A DNA stretch of 64,000 nucleotides from Bradyrhizobium betae (GTDB lineage Bacteria > Pseudomonadota > Alphaproteobacteria > Rhizobiales > Xanthobacteraceae): assembly GCF_004123905.1 (NCBI RefSeq), contig NZ_MZXW01000016.1, forward strand, positions 186,001 to 250,000, in the 5' to 3' direction. Below the pieces are notes generated by a model. That model worked only from the letters and a program-made list of their open reading frames with translations. It searched no databases and was not told the origin of the DNA. This document shows, in pieces, positions 56,378 through 64,000 of the stretch. How positions within the stretch are numbered: position 1 is the first letter of the stretch; the number at the start of each line of letters is the position of its first letter. Both the position numbers and the translations under genes were made by a program.

Positions 56378-59002
56378 ATGACCTCCGAACGCTATAACGC
56401 CCGCGACGCCGAACCACGCTGGCAGGCTGCCTGGGACCAGCAGGCGATCTTCGTCTCGAAGAACGACGATTCGCGGCCGAAATACTATGTGCTCGAGATG
56501 TTCCCGTACCCGTCCGGGCGCATCCATATCGGCCATGTCCGCAATTACACCCTCGGCGACGTGCTGGCCCGCTTCATGCGCGCCAAGGGGTTCAACGTGC
56601 TGCACCCGATGGGCTGGGACGCTTTCGGCCTGCCGGCCGAGAATGCCGCCATCGAGCGCAAGGTCGCGCCGAAAGCCTGGACCTACGACAACATCGCCGC
56701 GATGAAGAAGCAGCTCCGCTCGATCGGGCTGTCGCTGGACTGGTCGCGCGAATTCGCGACCTGCGACCCCAGCTACTACAAGCATCAGCAGAAGATGTTT
56801 TTGGACATGCTCGGCGCCGGCCTCGCCGAGCGCGAGAAGCGCAAGCTCAACTGGGATCCCGTCGACATGACCGTGCTCGCCAACGAGCAGGTGATCGACG
56901 GCCGCGGCTGGCGCTCGGGCGCCGTTGTCGAACAACGGGAAATGAGCCAGTGGGTCTTCAAGATCACGAAGTACTCGCAGGAGCTGCTTGACGCACTCGA
57001 CGGGCTGGATCGCTGGCCCGACAAGGTGCGGCTGATGCAGCGCAACTGGATCGGCCGCTCCGAAGGCTTGCTGGTCCGCTTCGCGCTGGATCCGGCGACG
57101 ACGCCGGCCGGCGAGAGCGAGCTGAAGATTTTCACGACGCGACCGGACACGCTGTTCGGCGCGAAGTTCATGGCGATCTCGGCGGATCATCCGTTGGCGC
57201 AGGCCGCGGCCGCGAAGAACCCGAAACTCGCGGAGTTCATCGCCGACATCAAGAAGATCGGCACTGCCCAGTCGATCATCGACACCGCGGAGAAGCAGGG
57301 TTTCGACACCGGCATCCGCGCGGTCCATCCGTTCGACCCGAGCTGGAAGCTGCCGGTCTATGTCGCCAACTTCGTGCTGATGGAATACGGCACCGGCGCG
57401 ATCTTCGGCTGCCCCGCGCATGACCAGCGCGACCTCGACTTCGTCAACAAGTATGGCCTCGGCAACGTTCCGGTGGTGTGCCCCGAGGGCCAGGACCCCA
57501 AGACCTTCGTCATCACCGACACCGCCTATGACGGTGACGGCCGCATGATCAATTCGCGCTTCCTCGACGGCATGACCATCGATCAGGCCAAGGACGAAGT
57601 CGCAAAACGCCTTGAAAACGAGCTGCGCGGCAACGCGCCGGTCGGCGAGCGACAGGTCAATTTCCGCCTGCGCGACTGGGGTATTTCACGCCAGCGCTAT
57701 TGGGGCTGCCCGATTCCCGTCATCCACTGTCCGAAGTGCGACGTGGTGCCGGTGCCGGACGCCGACCTGCCGGTGGTGCTGCCGGACGATGTCAGCTTCG
57801 ACAAGCCGGGCAACGCGCTCGACCATCACCCGACCTGGAAGCACGTCACCTGCCCCAAATGCGGTGGCATGGCCCAGCGCGAAACCGACACCATGGACAC
57901 CTTCGTGGATTCGTCCTGGTATTTTGCCCGCTTCACCGATCCCTGGAACGAGAACGCGCCGACGACCCCGGCCGTCGCCAACCGGATGCTGCCGGTCGAC
58001 CAGTATATCGGGGGCGTCGAGCACGCGATCCTGCATCTGCTGTACAGCCGCTTCTTCACGCGCGCGATGAAGGCGACCGGGCACATTGCGTTGGACGAGC
58101 CGTTCGCCGGCATGTTCACGCAAGGCATGGTGGTGCACGAGACCTACCAGAAGGCCGACGGCAGCTGGGTGCAGCCGGCCGAGGTGAAGATCGAGGTCGG
58201 CGGCAACGGCCGCCGCGCAACGCTGCTCGCGACCGGCGAGGACGTCCTGATCGGTGCGATCGAGAAAATGTCGAAGTCGAAGAAGAACACGGTCGACCCC
58301 GACGACATCATTGCGACCTACGGCGCCGACGTCGCCCGCTGGTTCATGCTGTCAGACTCCCCGCCCGACCGCGACGTGATCTGGAGCGACGAGCGCGTCC
58401 AGGGCGCCTCGCGCTTCGTGCAGCGGCTGTGGCGGCTGGTGAACGATTCGGTGGAACCGGGCAAGGCGGCCCCCGCGGCCCGGCCGGCCTCGTTCGGTCC
58501 GGATGCGCTCCTCCTGCGCAAGGCCGCCCATGGCGCGCTCGACAAGGTCACCACCGGCGTCGAGCGGCTGCACTTCAACGTCTGCCTCGCCCATATCCGT
58601 GAATTCACCAATACGTTTTCGGAGGTGCTCCAGCGCCCCGAACAGCCTACCCCTGACTTGGCCTGGGCGATCCGGGAGGCCAGCCAGATCCTGGTCCAGC
58701 TGTTCTCCCCGATGATGCCGCATCTGGCCGAGGAGTGCTGGCAGGTGCTGGGCCACTCCGGGCTGGTTTCGCAGGCCAATTGGCCCCAAATCGAACGCGA
58801 TTTGCTGGTTGAAGACGCCGTGACCTTGGTGGTCCAGGTCAACGGCAAGAAGCGGGGTGAGGTCACAGTTGCAACAGCGGCCCAAAATCCGGAAATCGAG
58901 GCTGCCGTTTTGGCGCTCGATGCGGTAAAGCTGGCCCTGGACGGCAAGCCCGTCCGCAAGGTGATCATCGTCCCCAAGAGGATCGTGAATGTTGTCGGCT
59001 AG
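56378..59002 (+). CDS. leuS: Leucyl-tRNA synthetase
   Basis: The 874-residue class I synthetase has HIGH at residues 50-53 ('[12 protein letters not shown]') and KMSKS at 630-634. The editing domain (about 225-420) includes '[14 protein letters not shown]' and '[14 protein letters not shown]'. A zinc-type insertion '[15 protein letters not shown]' with a second 'CPKCGG' lies in the middle. The C-terminal anticodon-binding domain ends '[13 protein letters not shown]'. The 3' end overlaps lptE by 14 bp. Confidence 0.98.
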   Translation: MTSERYNARDAEPRWQAAWDQQAIFVSKNDDSRPKYYVLEMFPYPSGRIHIGHVRNYTLGDVLARFMRAKGFNVLHPMGWDAFGLPAENAAIERKVAPKAWTYDNIAAMKKQLRSIGLSLDWSREFATCDPSYYKHQQKMFLDMLGAGLAEREKRKLNWDPVDMTVLANEQVIDGRGWRSGAVVEQREMSQWVFKITKYSQELLDALDGLDRWPDKVRLMQRNWIGRSEGLLVRFALDPATTPAGESELKIFTTRPDTLFGAKFMAISADHPLAQAAAAKNPKLAEFIADIKKIGTAQSIIDTAEKQGFDTGIRAVHPFDPSWKLPVYVANFVLMEYGTGAIFGCPAHDQRDLDFVNKYGLGNVPVVCPEGQDPKTFVITDTAYDGDGRMINSRFLDGMTIDQAKDEVAKRLENELRGNAPVGERQVNFRLRDWGISRQRYWGCPIPVIHCPKCDVVPVPDADLPVVLPDDVSFDKPGNALDHHPTWKHVTCPKCGGMAQRETDTMDTFVDSSWYFARFTDPWNENAPTTPAVANRMLPVDQYIGGVEHAILHLLYSRFFTRAMKATGHIALDEPFAGMFTQGMVVHETYQKADGSWVQPAEVKIEVGGNGRRATLLATGEDVLIGAIEKMSKSKKNTVDPDDIIATYGADVARWFMLSDSPPDRDVIWSDERVQGASRFVQRLWRLVNDSVEPGKAAPAARPASFGPDALLLRKAAHGALDKVTTGVERLHFNVCLAHIREFTNTFSEVLQRPEQPTPDLAWAIREASQILVQLFSPMMPHLAEECWQVLGHSGLVSQANWPQIERDLLVEDAVTLVVQVNGKKRGEVTVATAAQNPEIEAAVLALDAVKLALDGKPVRKVIIVPKRIVNVVG

Positions 59003-59540
59003 GATCCGCATCGCAGCCCGCTTGCTGGCGGTCGCCGCTCTGGCGGCGCTGACGGCTGGCTGCTTCCAGCCGATGTATGCCGAGCGCACCGACGGCATCC
59101 CCGGCCTGCGCGAGAAGCTGATGGGCGTCGAGCTGCCGCCGATCGACAAGGCGAACGCCTCCCGCGAGGCCCGCGTCGGCGTCGAGGTCCGCAACGCCCT
59201 CGCCTTCAAGCTCTATGGCACAGCCACCGGCATGCCGCCGACCCACCGCCTGGTGATCCGCTTCAACTCCAGCCGATCGTCTCTGATCGTCGATCCCAGC
59301 ACCGCTCTGCCAACAACTGAAAATTACGGCATCGATTGCCAGTACAATCTGATCGAGGTTGCGAGCGGCAAGTCGGTGATGACCGGCACCACATTCTCGC
59401 GCGTGTCCTATGACATGCCCGGCTCCTACCAGCGCTTCTCCCGCAACCGCGCCGTGCGCGATGCGGAGGATCGTGCCGCCAACGAGATTGCCGAGAACAT
59501 CAATACCCGGCTCGCCTCGTTCTTCACCGCGGGCACTTAG
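58989..59540 (+). CDS. lptE: LPS-assembly lipoprotein LptE
   Basis: The 183-residue protein has a lipoprotein signal peptide with lipobox 'LTAGC' (Cys near residue 25) and the alphaproteobacterial LptE pattern: '[19 protein letters not shown]', '[10 protein letters not shown]', '[21 protein letters not shown]'. LptE plugs LptD in the outer membrane during LPS export. The gene begins inside leuS and is followed by holA, the usual conserved cluster leuS-lptE-holA. Confidence 0.93.
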   Translation: MLSARIRIAARLLAVAALAALTAGCFQPMYAERTDGIPGLREKLMGVELPPIDKANASREARVGVEVRNALAFKLYGTATGMPPTHRLVIRFNSSRSSLIVDPSTALPTTENYGIDCQYNLIEVASGKSVMTGTTFSRVSYDMPGSYQRFSRNRAVRDAEDRAANEIAENINTRLASFFTAGT

Positions 59541-59604
59541 TTCAGTTCATTCCCGTTATCTCGGGGCGCCCCAGGGCCGCCCTGGATGACGCGCTTGAGG
59601 CGGC

Positions 59605-60633
59605 ATGGTCGCGCTACGCGGAAAAGAGATCGATGCCTTCCTCGCCCGCCCCGATGCGGGCCGACCGATCATCCTGCTCTATGGTCCCGACGCCGGCCTC
59701 GTGCGTGAGCGCGCCGATGCGCTGATCGCCTCGGCCGTCGACGATCCCAACGATCCCTTCTCGCTTGTAAAACTCGACGGCGACGAGCTCTCGGCCGAGC
59801 CGTCGCGCCTTGTGGACGAGGCCATGACGGTGCCGCTGTTCGGCGGCCGCCGCGCCGTCCGCATCCGCGCCGGCTCGCGCAGCTTTGCCAGCGGAGTCGA
59901 CACGCTGGCGGAGATGGGTGTGAAGGATTGCCGCATCGTGATCGAGGCCGGCGAGCTGCGCCCGGAATCGCCGCTGCGCAAAGCCTGTGAGAAGGCCAAG
60001 GCAGCCGTGGCGATCGGCTGCTATCCCGACACCGAGCGCGACCTCACCAAGCTGATGGAAGACGAGCTGCGCATCGCAAATCTGCGTATCGCGCAGGATG
60101 CCCGCGCCGCGCTGATGTCGTTGCTCGGCGGCGATCGCCAGGCCTCGCGCAACGAGCTGCGCAAGCTCACCCTCTATGCCCACGGCAACGGCGAGATCAC
60201 GCTGGACGATGTGATGTCCGTGGTCGCAGACGCGTCCGAGCTGAAGCTCGATCCGATCGTCGACGGCGCCTTCGCCGGCCGGCCCGACATCGTCGAGACC
60301 GAATTCGCAAAAGCCATGATCGCCGGAACCTATCCCGGCGTGATCATCTCCGCCGCACAGCGCCAGGCCGCGTGGCTGCACAAATCCGCGCTCGCGATCG
60401 CCGACGGCCAGCCTGCCTCCGCCGTGCTCGACGGCGGTTATCCGCGGCTGCATTTTTCGCGAAAGCCGGCGGTGGAGACAGCACTGCGCAATTTCAGCGT
60501 GGCGCGGCTTGCCGGCATCATCGAGCAGCTCGCAACCGCTGCGCTCGACACCCGCAAGCAATCGACGCTGGCCGCCGCCATCGCCCAGCGCACGCTGATG
60601 GCGATCGCGGCGAACGCGAAGCGGCGGGGCTAA
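59605..60633 (+). CDS. holA: DNA polymerase III subunit delta
   Basis: The 342-residue protein is the clamp-loader delta subunit. The N-terminal AAA+-like region ('IILLYGPDAGLVRERADAL', 'PLFGGRRAVRIRAGSRSF', 'SPLRKACEKAKAAVAIGCYP') lacks a usable Walker A, as usual for delta. The central 'LGGDRQASRNELRKLTLYAHG' is typical. It opens the beta clamp for loading onto DNA. Its position after lptE is conserved. Confidence 0.94.
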   Translation: MVALRGKEIDAFLARPDAGRPIILLYGPDAGLVRERADALIASAVDDPNDPFSLVKLDGDELSAEPSRLVDEAMTVPLFGGRRAVRIRAGSRSFASGVDTLAEMGVKDCRIVIEAGELRPESPLRKACEKAKAAVAIGCYPDTERDLTKLMEDELRIANLRIAQDARAALMSLLGGDRQASRNELRKLTLYAHGNGEITLDDVMSVVADASELKLDPIVDGAFAGRPDIVETEFAKAMIAGTYPGVIISAAQRQAAWLHKSALAIADGQPASAVLDGGYPRLHFSRKPAVETALRNFSVARLAGIIEQLATAALDTRKQSTLAAAIAQRTLMAIAANAKRRG

Positions 60634-60647
60634 ACGCGACTCTATCC

Positions 60648-60736
60648 ACGTCATTGCGAGGAGCCCTTGCGACGAAGCAATCCAGAATCCCTTCGCGGAA
60701 AGACTCGGGATTGCTTCGCTACGCTCGCAATGACGT
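60648..60736. repeat. GTCATTGCGAG palindromic repeat (copy 4)
   Basis: ACGTCATTGCGAG (60648-60660) and CTCGCAATGACGT (60724-60736) form perfect 13-bp outer arms; GACGAAGCAATCCAG and GGGATTGCTTCG lie inside. It separates the convergent ends of holA and parB. Confidence 0.9.
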
Positions 60737-60751
60737 GGAGAGTGCGGGCGC

Positions 60752-61639
60752 CTACAGCACGCCCTTCGCCAGCCGCTTCATCACTTCGTCGAGCTGATCG
60801 AGGTTGCGGTAGTTGATCTGCACGGAGCCGCCGGGGTCGCGGTGGCTCACCGTGACCTTCAGGCCGAGCGCGTCGCTGACACGCTTTTCGAGATCAATCG
60901 TGTCCGGGTCCTTTTCCTTGCCCCCGGTGCTGCGCGCCTTTTGCGGCTTGCGCTCCGGCACGCCCTCTCCATGCGCGAGCGCTTCGGCCTGGCGGACGTT
61001 GAGGCCTTCCTCGACGATGCGCTTGGCGGACGCGAGCGGATCGGGCACGCCGATCAGCGCACGGGCGTGACCCGCGGTCAGCTCGCCGCTCGTGATCAAG
61101 GCTTGCACCTCGGCCGGCAGCTTGGTCAGCCGCATCATGTTGGCGATATGGCTGCGGCTCTTGCCGACGACCTTTGCGATGTCGTCCTGGCTGCGTTTGA
61201 ACTCGTTGGCGAGCGCGTGATAGCCGAGCGCCTCTTCCATCGGATTGAGGTCTTCGCGCTGCACGTTCTCGACGATCGCGAATTCCAGCGCATCGCTGTC
61301 GCTGATGTCGACCGGCACGATCGGCACTTCATGCAGACCCGCCATCTGCGAGGCGCGCCAGCGCCGTTCGCCGGCGATGATCTCGAAGCGATCCTGCGCG
61401 CCCTTCACCGGCCGCACCACGATCGGCTGGATCACGCCGTGCTGCTTGATGGAGTCGCTCAGCTCCCTCAGCTCGGTGTCCGAAAAAGTCCGGCGCGGAT
61501 TGCGCGGGTTGGGCTTGATGAATTCGATCGGCACCTTGCGCTGTGCGCGCGGACGATCGACATGCTGCGCCTCGCCGCCGACATCACCGATCAGACTTGC
61601 AAGACCCCGGCCCAGTCGCGAACGCGCTTCGTCGGCCAT
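60752..61639 (-). CDS. parB: Chromosome-partitioning protein ParB
   Basis: The protein of 295 residues has 'RLGRGLASLIGD' at the N-terminus, the CTP-binding ParB box 'GERRWRASQMAGL' and 'ENVQREDLNPMEEALGYHAL', and a helix-turn-helix ('QDDIAKVVGKSRSHIANMMRL'). The C-terminal dimer domain ends 'LDQLDEVMKRLAKGVL'. ParB spreads from parS sites as a CTP-dependent clamp; two parS sites lie about 2 kb away in rsmG. ATG 61639 is used because GGGAG lies just upstream. Confidence 0.97.
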   Translation of the reverse strand: MADEARSRLGRGLASLIGDVGGEAQHVDRPRAQRKVPIEFIKPNPRNPRRTFSDTELRELSDSIKQHGVIQPIVVRPVKGAQDRFEIIAGERRWRASQMAGLHEVPIVPVDISDSDALEFAIVENVQREDLNPMEEALGYHALANEFKRSQDDIAKVVGKSRSHIANMMRLTKLPAEVQALITSGELTAGHARALIGVPDPLASAKRIVEEGLNVRQAEALAHGEGVPERKPQKARSTGGKEKDPDTIDLEKRVSDALGLKVTVSHRDPGGSVQINYRNLDQLDEVMKRLAKGVL

Positions 61640-61694
61640 CGCCAGCTCCCTTGGATTCACGGTGCAGCACTCCAGAACTGAATTATCGAAACTT

Positions 61695-61774
61695 GTAGGA
61701 TGGGTAGAGCGAAGCGAAACCCATCGCTGTTCGTGCGTGTGATGATGGGTTTCGCTTCGCTCTACCCATCCTAC
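61695..61774. repeat. Perfect 31-bp inverted repeat between parA and parB
   Basis: The arms 61695-61725 (starting GTAGGATGGGTAGAGCG) and 61744-61774 (ending CTCTACCCATCCTAC) are perfectly complementary over 31 bp, with an 18-nt loop. The whole element is embedded in the 149-bp space between parA and parB. It could be a strong RNA hairpin or a mobile repeat of the GTAGGATGGGT type. Confidence 0.88.
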
Positions 61775-61788
61775 GAATCAACGTCGCT

Positions 61789-62643
61789 TCAATGCGTGAC
61801 CCGCAGCTCACGCTCGCGCTGGATCACTTCGGTCGCGAGCCGCAGATAAGCTTCGCTGCCGACGCATTTGAGATCGTAGACCAAGACCGGCTTGCCGTAG
61901 GACGGCGCTTCCGAGATGCGCACATTGCGCGGGATCATGGTCTTGTAGACCTTCTCGCCCATGAACTGCCTGACGTCGGCGACGACCTGGTTCGAGAGGT
62001 TGTTGCGCGAGTCGAACATGGTCAGCACGATGCCGTGGATCGACAGGTTCGGGTTGAGTGTCGAGCGCACCTGCTCCACCGTCTGCAGCAATTGCGACAG
62101 ACCTTCGAGCGCGAAGAACTCGCACTGCAGCGGCACCAGGATCGCATCCGACGCGGCCATCGCATTCACTGTGAGCAGGTTCAGCGAGGGCGGGCAGTCG
62201 ATCAGCACATAGGTGTAATCCGCATCAGGCGAGACGTTGTTGTTGAGCGCGCCGATCGCGTCGCGCAGCTTGAACGCGCGCCCGGGCGTGGTGCCGAGCT
62301 CGAGCTCGAGGCCGGAGAGATCCATGGTCGAGGGCGCGATATGCAAGCGCGGCACCGCTGTCGACACCACCGCTTCGCGCAAATTCGCTTCGCCGATCAG
62401 CACGTCGTAGGTCGAGCAGGAGCGGTTGCGGCGGTCGATGCCGAGGCCGGTCGAGGCGTTGCCCTGCGGGTCGAGATCGACGATCAGGACGCGCTCGCCA
62501 ATCGCCGCGAGTGCTGTACCGAGGTTGATCGCTGTGGTTGTTTTTCCCACACCGCCCTTTTGATTCGCCAGCGCGAGGATGCGCGGGTGACCATGCGGGA
62601 CTTCAGCGGTCTGTCCTTGCTGCGGTTCGTCAATCACGCTCAT
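61789..62643 (-). CDS. parA: Chromosome-partitioning ATPase ParA
   Basis: The protein of 284 residues has the deviant Walker A 'KGGVGKTT' (Lys29-Thr36, with the signature lysine), 'VDLDPQGNASTGLG' and 'VLIDCPPSLNLLTVNAMAA' (Walker B). It moves ParB-parS complexes along the nucleoid by ATP-dependent DNA binding. The start is ATG 62643. parB follows downstream with an unusually palindrome-filled gap. Confidence 0.97.
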   Translation of the reverse strand: MSVIDEPQQGQTAEVPHGHPRILALANQKGGVGKTTTAINLGTALAAIGERVLIVDLDPQGNASTGLGIDRRNRSCSTYDVLIGEANLREAVVSTAVPRLHIAPSTMDLSGLELELGTTPGRAFKLRDAIGALNNNVSPDADYTYVLIDCPPSLNLLTVNAMAASDAILVPLQCEFFALEGLSQLLQTVEQVRSTLNPNLSIHGIVLTMFDSRNNLSNQVVADVRQFMGEKVYKTMIPRNVRISEAPSYGKPVLVYDLKCVGSEAYLRLATEVIQRERELRVTH

Positions 62644-62674
62644 CGCAAATTCCCCCACTCAACCCCTGAACGCC

Positions 62675-63448
62675 TCAGCCGCGTCGGTCGACGGATGTCA
62701 GCTCCACGATCCAACCATCGCCGGTACGGCTTCGGTGGAGCTGCGGCTGAATAATCCAATATTTAGCGGCTTCGGTCAATTCAGCCTCTACATCTTGACC
62801 CTTTGGAAATAACGCCTTTGCGCCTTGGCGCATCAGCGGCTCCGCAAAGCCGATAAGTTGATGTAGCGGAGCTAGTGCGCGCGCGGTGACGCAATCGACG
62901 GGGCCGGTGATTCTATCCACATTATCCCCGATCTCAGCGAGATGTACGACTCCTGGTGATGTGGTGATGCGGATCGCTTCACGCAAAAATGCGGCCTTCT
63001 TGGCGATTCGCTCGACCAGATGGACGCGGCCGTCGGGCGTCCCGGCCATGACGCAGGCCAGTACGACGCCGGGAAAGCCGCCGCCGCTGCCGAGGTCGGC
63101 CCAGCGTTTTGCAGTTGGCGCAAGATCAACGAGTTGAAGCGAATCAGCGATGTGCCGGGTCCAGAGGTTTGGCAGAGTCGAGGGCGCGACCAGATTGGTC
63201 TTGGCCTGCCACTCCCGGAACAGCGCGATGTAGCGATCGAGCCGATCCTCGGTTTCACGTGAAACGGGGGCGAGCTTCAGCGCCGCGCGCTTGTCCGCGG
63301 CGATGATGGCGTCGAGCGCCTGGTCGTTGGCGCTGCCCTTGTCGAGCTTCGGTTTGACTGGCGCCGGGTCCGGACGACGAGCAGCGCCCTCGCCCGCTCC
63401 CGGTCGTCGCGATAGCGGTTTGTCCCCGCCCGATCCGCGCTGTTTCAC
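62675..63448 (-). CDS. rsmG: 16S rRNA (guanine-N7)-methyltransferase
   Basis: The protein of 257 residues has an N-terminal basic extension and the RsmG methyltransferase: 'DSLQLVDLAPTAKRWADLGSGGGFPGVVLAC' region with SAM loop at residues 118-127, then 'RVHLVERIAKKAAFLREAIR'. It methylates G527 of 16S rRNA (E. coli numbering). The only plausible start is a GTG at 63448, which lies within a parS palindrome. A second parS (63252-63265) is read through as residues 62-66 ('VSRET'). Confidence 0.93.
   Translation of the reverse strand: MKQRGSGGDKPLSRRPGAGEGAARRPDPAPVKPKLDKGSANDQALDAIIAADKRAALKLAPVSRETEDRLDRYIALFREWQAKTNLVAPSTLPNLWTRHIADSLQLVDLAPTAKRWADLGSGGGFPGVVLACVMAGTPDGRVHLVERIAKKAAFLREAIRITTSPGVVHLAEIGDNVDRITGPVDCVTARALAPLHQLIGFAEPLMRQGAKALFPKGQDVEAELTEAAKYWIIQPQLHRSRTGDGWIVELTSVDRRG
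63252..63265. promoter_or_regulatory. parS site inside rsmG
   Basis: GTTTCACGTGAAAC is the 14-bp core of the bacterial parS consensus TGTTTCACGTGAAACA. It is palindromic and lies within the rsmG reading frame. Confidence 0.9.
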
Positions 63449-63456
63449 GTGAAACG
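63441..63456. promoter_or_regulatory. parS site over the rsmG start codon
   Basis: TGTTTCACGTGAAACG matches the 16-bp parS consensus at 15 of 16 positions. The central GTG (minus strand, 63446-63448) serves as the predicted rsmG start. It fills the 9-bp gap between mnmG and rsmG. Confidence 0.92.
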
Positions 63457-63457
63457 C

Positions 63458-64000
63458 CTATGCGATTGCTTTGGAAGTCTTCCGGGCCTCGCGGCGGAGA
63501 TAGGCCGCGAGGATGCCGAGTGCCGCCGGCGTCATGCCGTCGATCCGGCCGGCCTGGCCGACCGTGAACGGCCGCGCCTTCTCCAGCTTAGCCCGCACCT
63601 CATTGGAGAGACCGGGGACCTGCTGGTAGTCGACCTCCGACAGCACCATCCCCTCATCGCGCCGGAAGGCTTCGACGTCGGCGCTCTGGCGCTCAAGATA
63701 GACGTCGTACTTGGCGTCGATCTCGAGATGCGTGGCGATCACAGGGTCGATGCCCGACAATTCCGGCCAGATCGCACGGACCTGGCTCCAGCCGATATCG
63801 GGATAGGCCATCAGCTCGAAGGCCGAGCGGCGCTGGCCATCCCGGTTCAGGGACAGGCCGTGCTTGATCGCCTCGTTCGGCGTGATGGTCAGCGACTTCG
63901 ACAACGTCCGGGCCGCGTTCAGCGCCTCTATCTTGGCACGATGATGCTGGGTCCGGGCATTGCTGGTACATCCAAGCGCGATCCCCTTCTCGGTCAGGCG
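63458..64000 (-). CDS. mnmG: tRNA uridine-5-carboxymethylaminomethyl modification enzyme, C-terminal part (runs off the window)
   Basis: The last 180 codons of mnmG (gidA) are present; the frame is open through position 64000. Visible are '[17 protein letters not shown]', '[20 protein letters not shown]', '[18 protein letters not shown]' and the C-terminal '[20 protein letters not shown]', the MnmE-binding region. With MnmE it makes the cmnm5U modification at the wobble base. The stop at 63458 lies next to the parS palindrome. Confidence 0.95.
   Translation of the reverse strand, partial: RLTEKGIALGCTSNARTQHHRAKIEALNAARTLSKSLTITPNEAIKHGLSLNRDGQRRSAFELMAYPDIGWSQVRAIWPELSGIDPVIATHLEIDAKYDVYLERQSADVEAFRRDEGMVLSEVDYQQVPGLSNEVRAKLEKARPFTVGQAGRIDGMTPAALGILAAYLRREARKTSKAIA

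Overview
The window is high-GC chromosomal DNA of an alphaproteobacterium, most likely Bradyrhizobium or a close relative (Nitrobacteraceae). The evidence is the gene order mnmG-rsmG-parA-parB with parS sites, the thioredoxin-TPR / LON-domain / Trm112 / UbiH series, two glnK-amtB pairs, and many short palindromic intergenic repeats of kinds I associate with this group. Nearly all of it is core housekeeping DNA, densely coded on both strands. The 3'-terminal part (about 60.7-64 kb) is the chromosome-partition/gid cluster that usually lies near the replication origin.

Layout. 0-5.3 kb: end of a cyclase-like gene, an SRPBCC protein, topoisomerase IB, acetyl-CoA synthetase (acsA) and an exported L,D-transpeptidase. 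5.3-11.4 kb: nuclease, SDHAF4-like protein, rsmB, heparinase-like protein, purH. 11.4-25.6 kb: transporters (two MFS, one MATE), gamma-glutamyltransferase, two GSTs, DUF2239, HCCA isomerase, ketopantoate-reductase-like protein, a PQQ-dehydrogenase/dihaem cytochrome c operon, an epimerase and a GST/TetR divergent pair. 25.7-27.5 kb: a small decayed island bounded by 32-bp direct repeats, one of them covering the 3' end of tRNA-Gly(GCC). It carries a candidate antitoxin and a fic gene broken by two single-base deletions. 27.8-37.7 kb: thioredoxin/TPR and LON-domain genes, a MHYT-PAS-GGDEF-EAL protein, a cytochrome b/PepSY pair, a TetR-controlled membrane gene, Trm112, UbiH, TesB and a GYF_2-like membrane protein. 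37.9-43.3 kb: ammonium sensing and uptake (glnK-amtB twice), separated by an ArsR/SRPBCC pair and a ClpP paralogue. 43.4-56.2 kb: GFA-family protein, aminotransferase-ftsK-lolA, xthA, cyclic-nucleotide-binding protein, response regulator, second L,D-transpeptidase, hydratase, YggS and two convergent diguanylate cyclases. 56.4-64 kb: leuS-lptE-holA, then parB, parA, rsmG and the 3' part of mnmG on the minus strand.

The most informative non-coding signals are readable operators: tandem ACCCGGGTAT palindromes around a well-spaced promoter of the DUF2239 gene; paired palindromes between each of two TetR genes and its divergent neighbour; a perfect 12-bp inverted repeat directly before the arsR-type start codon; an inverted repeat over the -10 and Shine-Dalgarno of the toxin-antitoxin operon; a full CtrA-type box (TTAA-N7-TTAA) before the aminotransferase-ftsK operon; a sigma-54-like promoter before glnK2-amtB2; and two parS palindromes, one of which contains the rsmG start codon. 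I found no CRISPR array, no intact insertion sequence and no intact prophage. The closest thing to an accessory system is the decaying Fic island at tRNA-Gly. Functions are assigned from motif and family recognition only; no database search was run.
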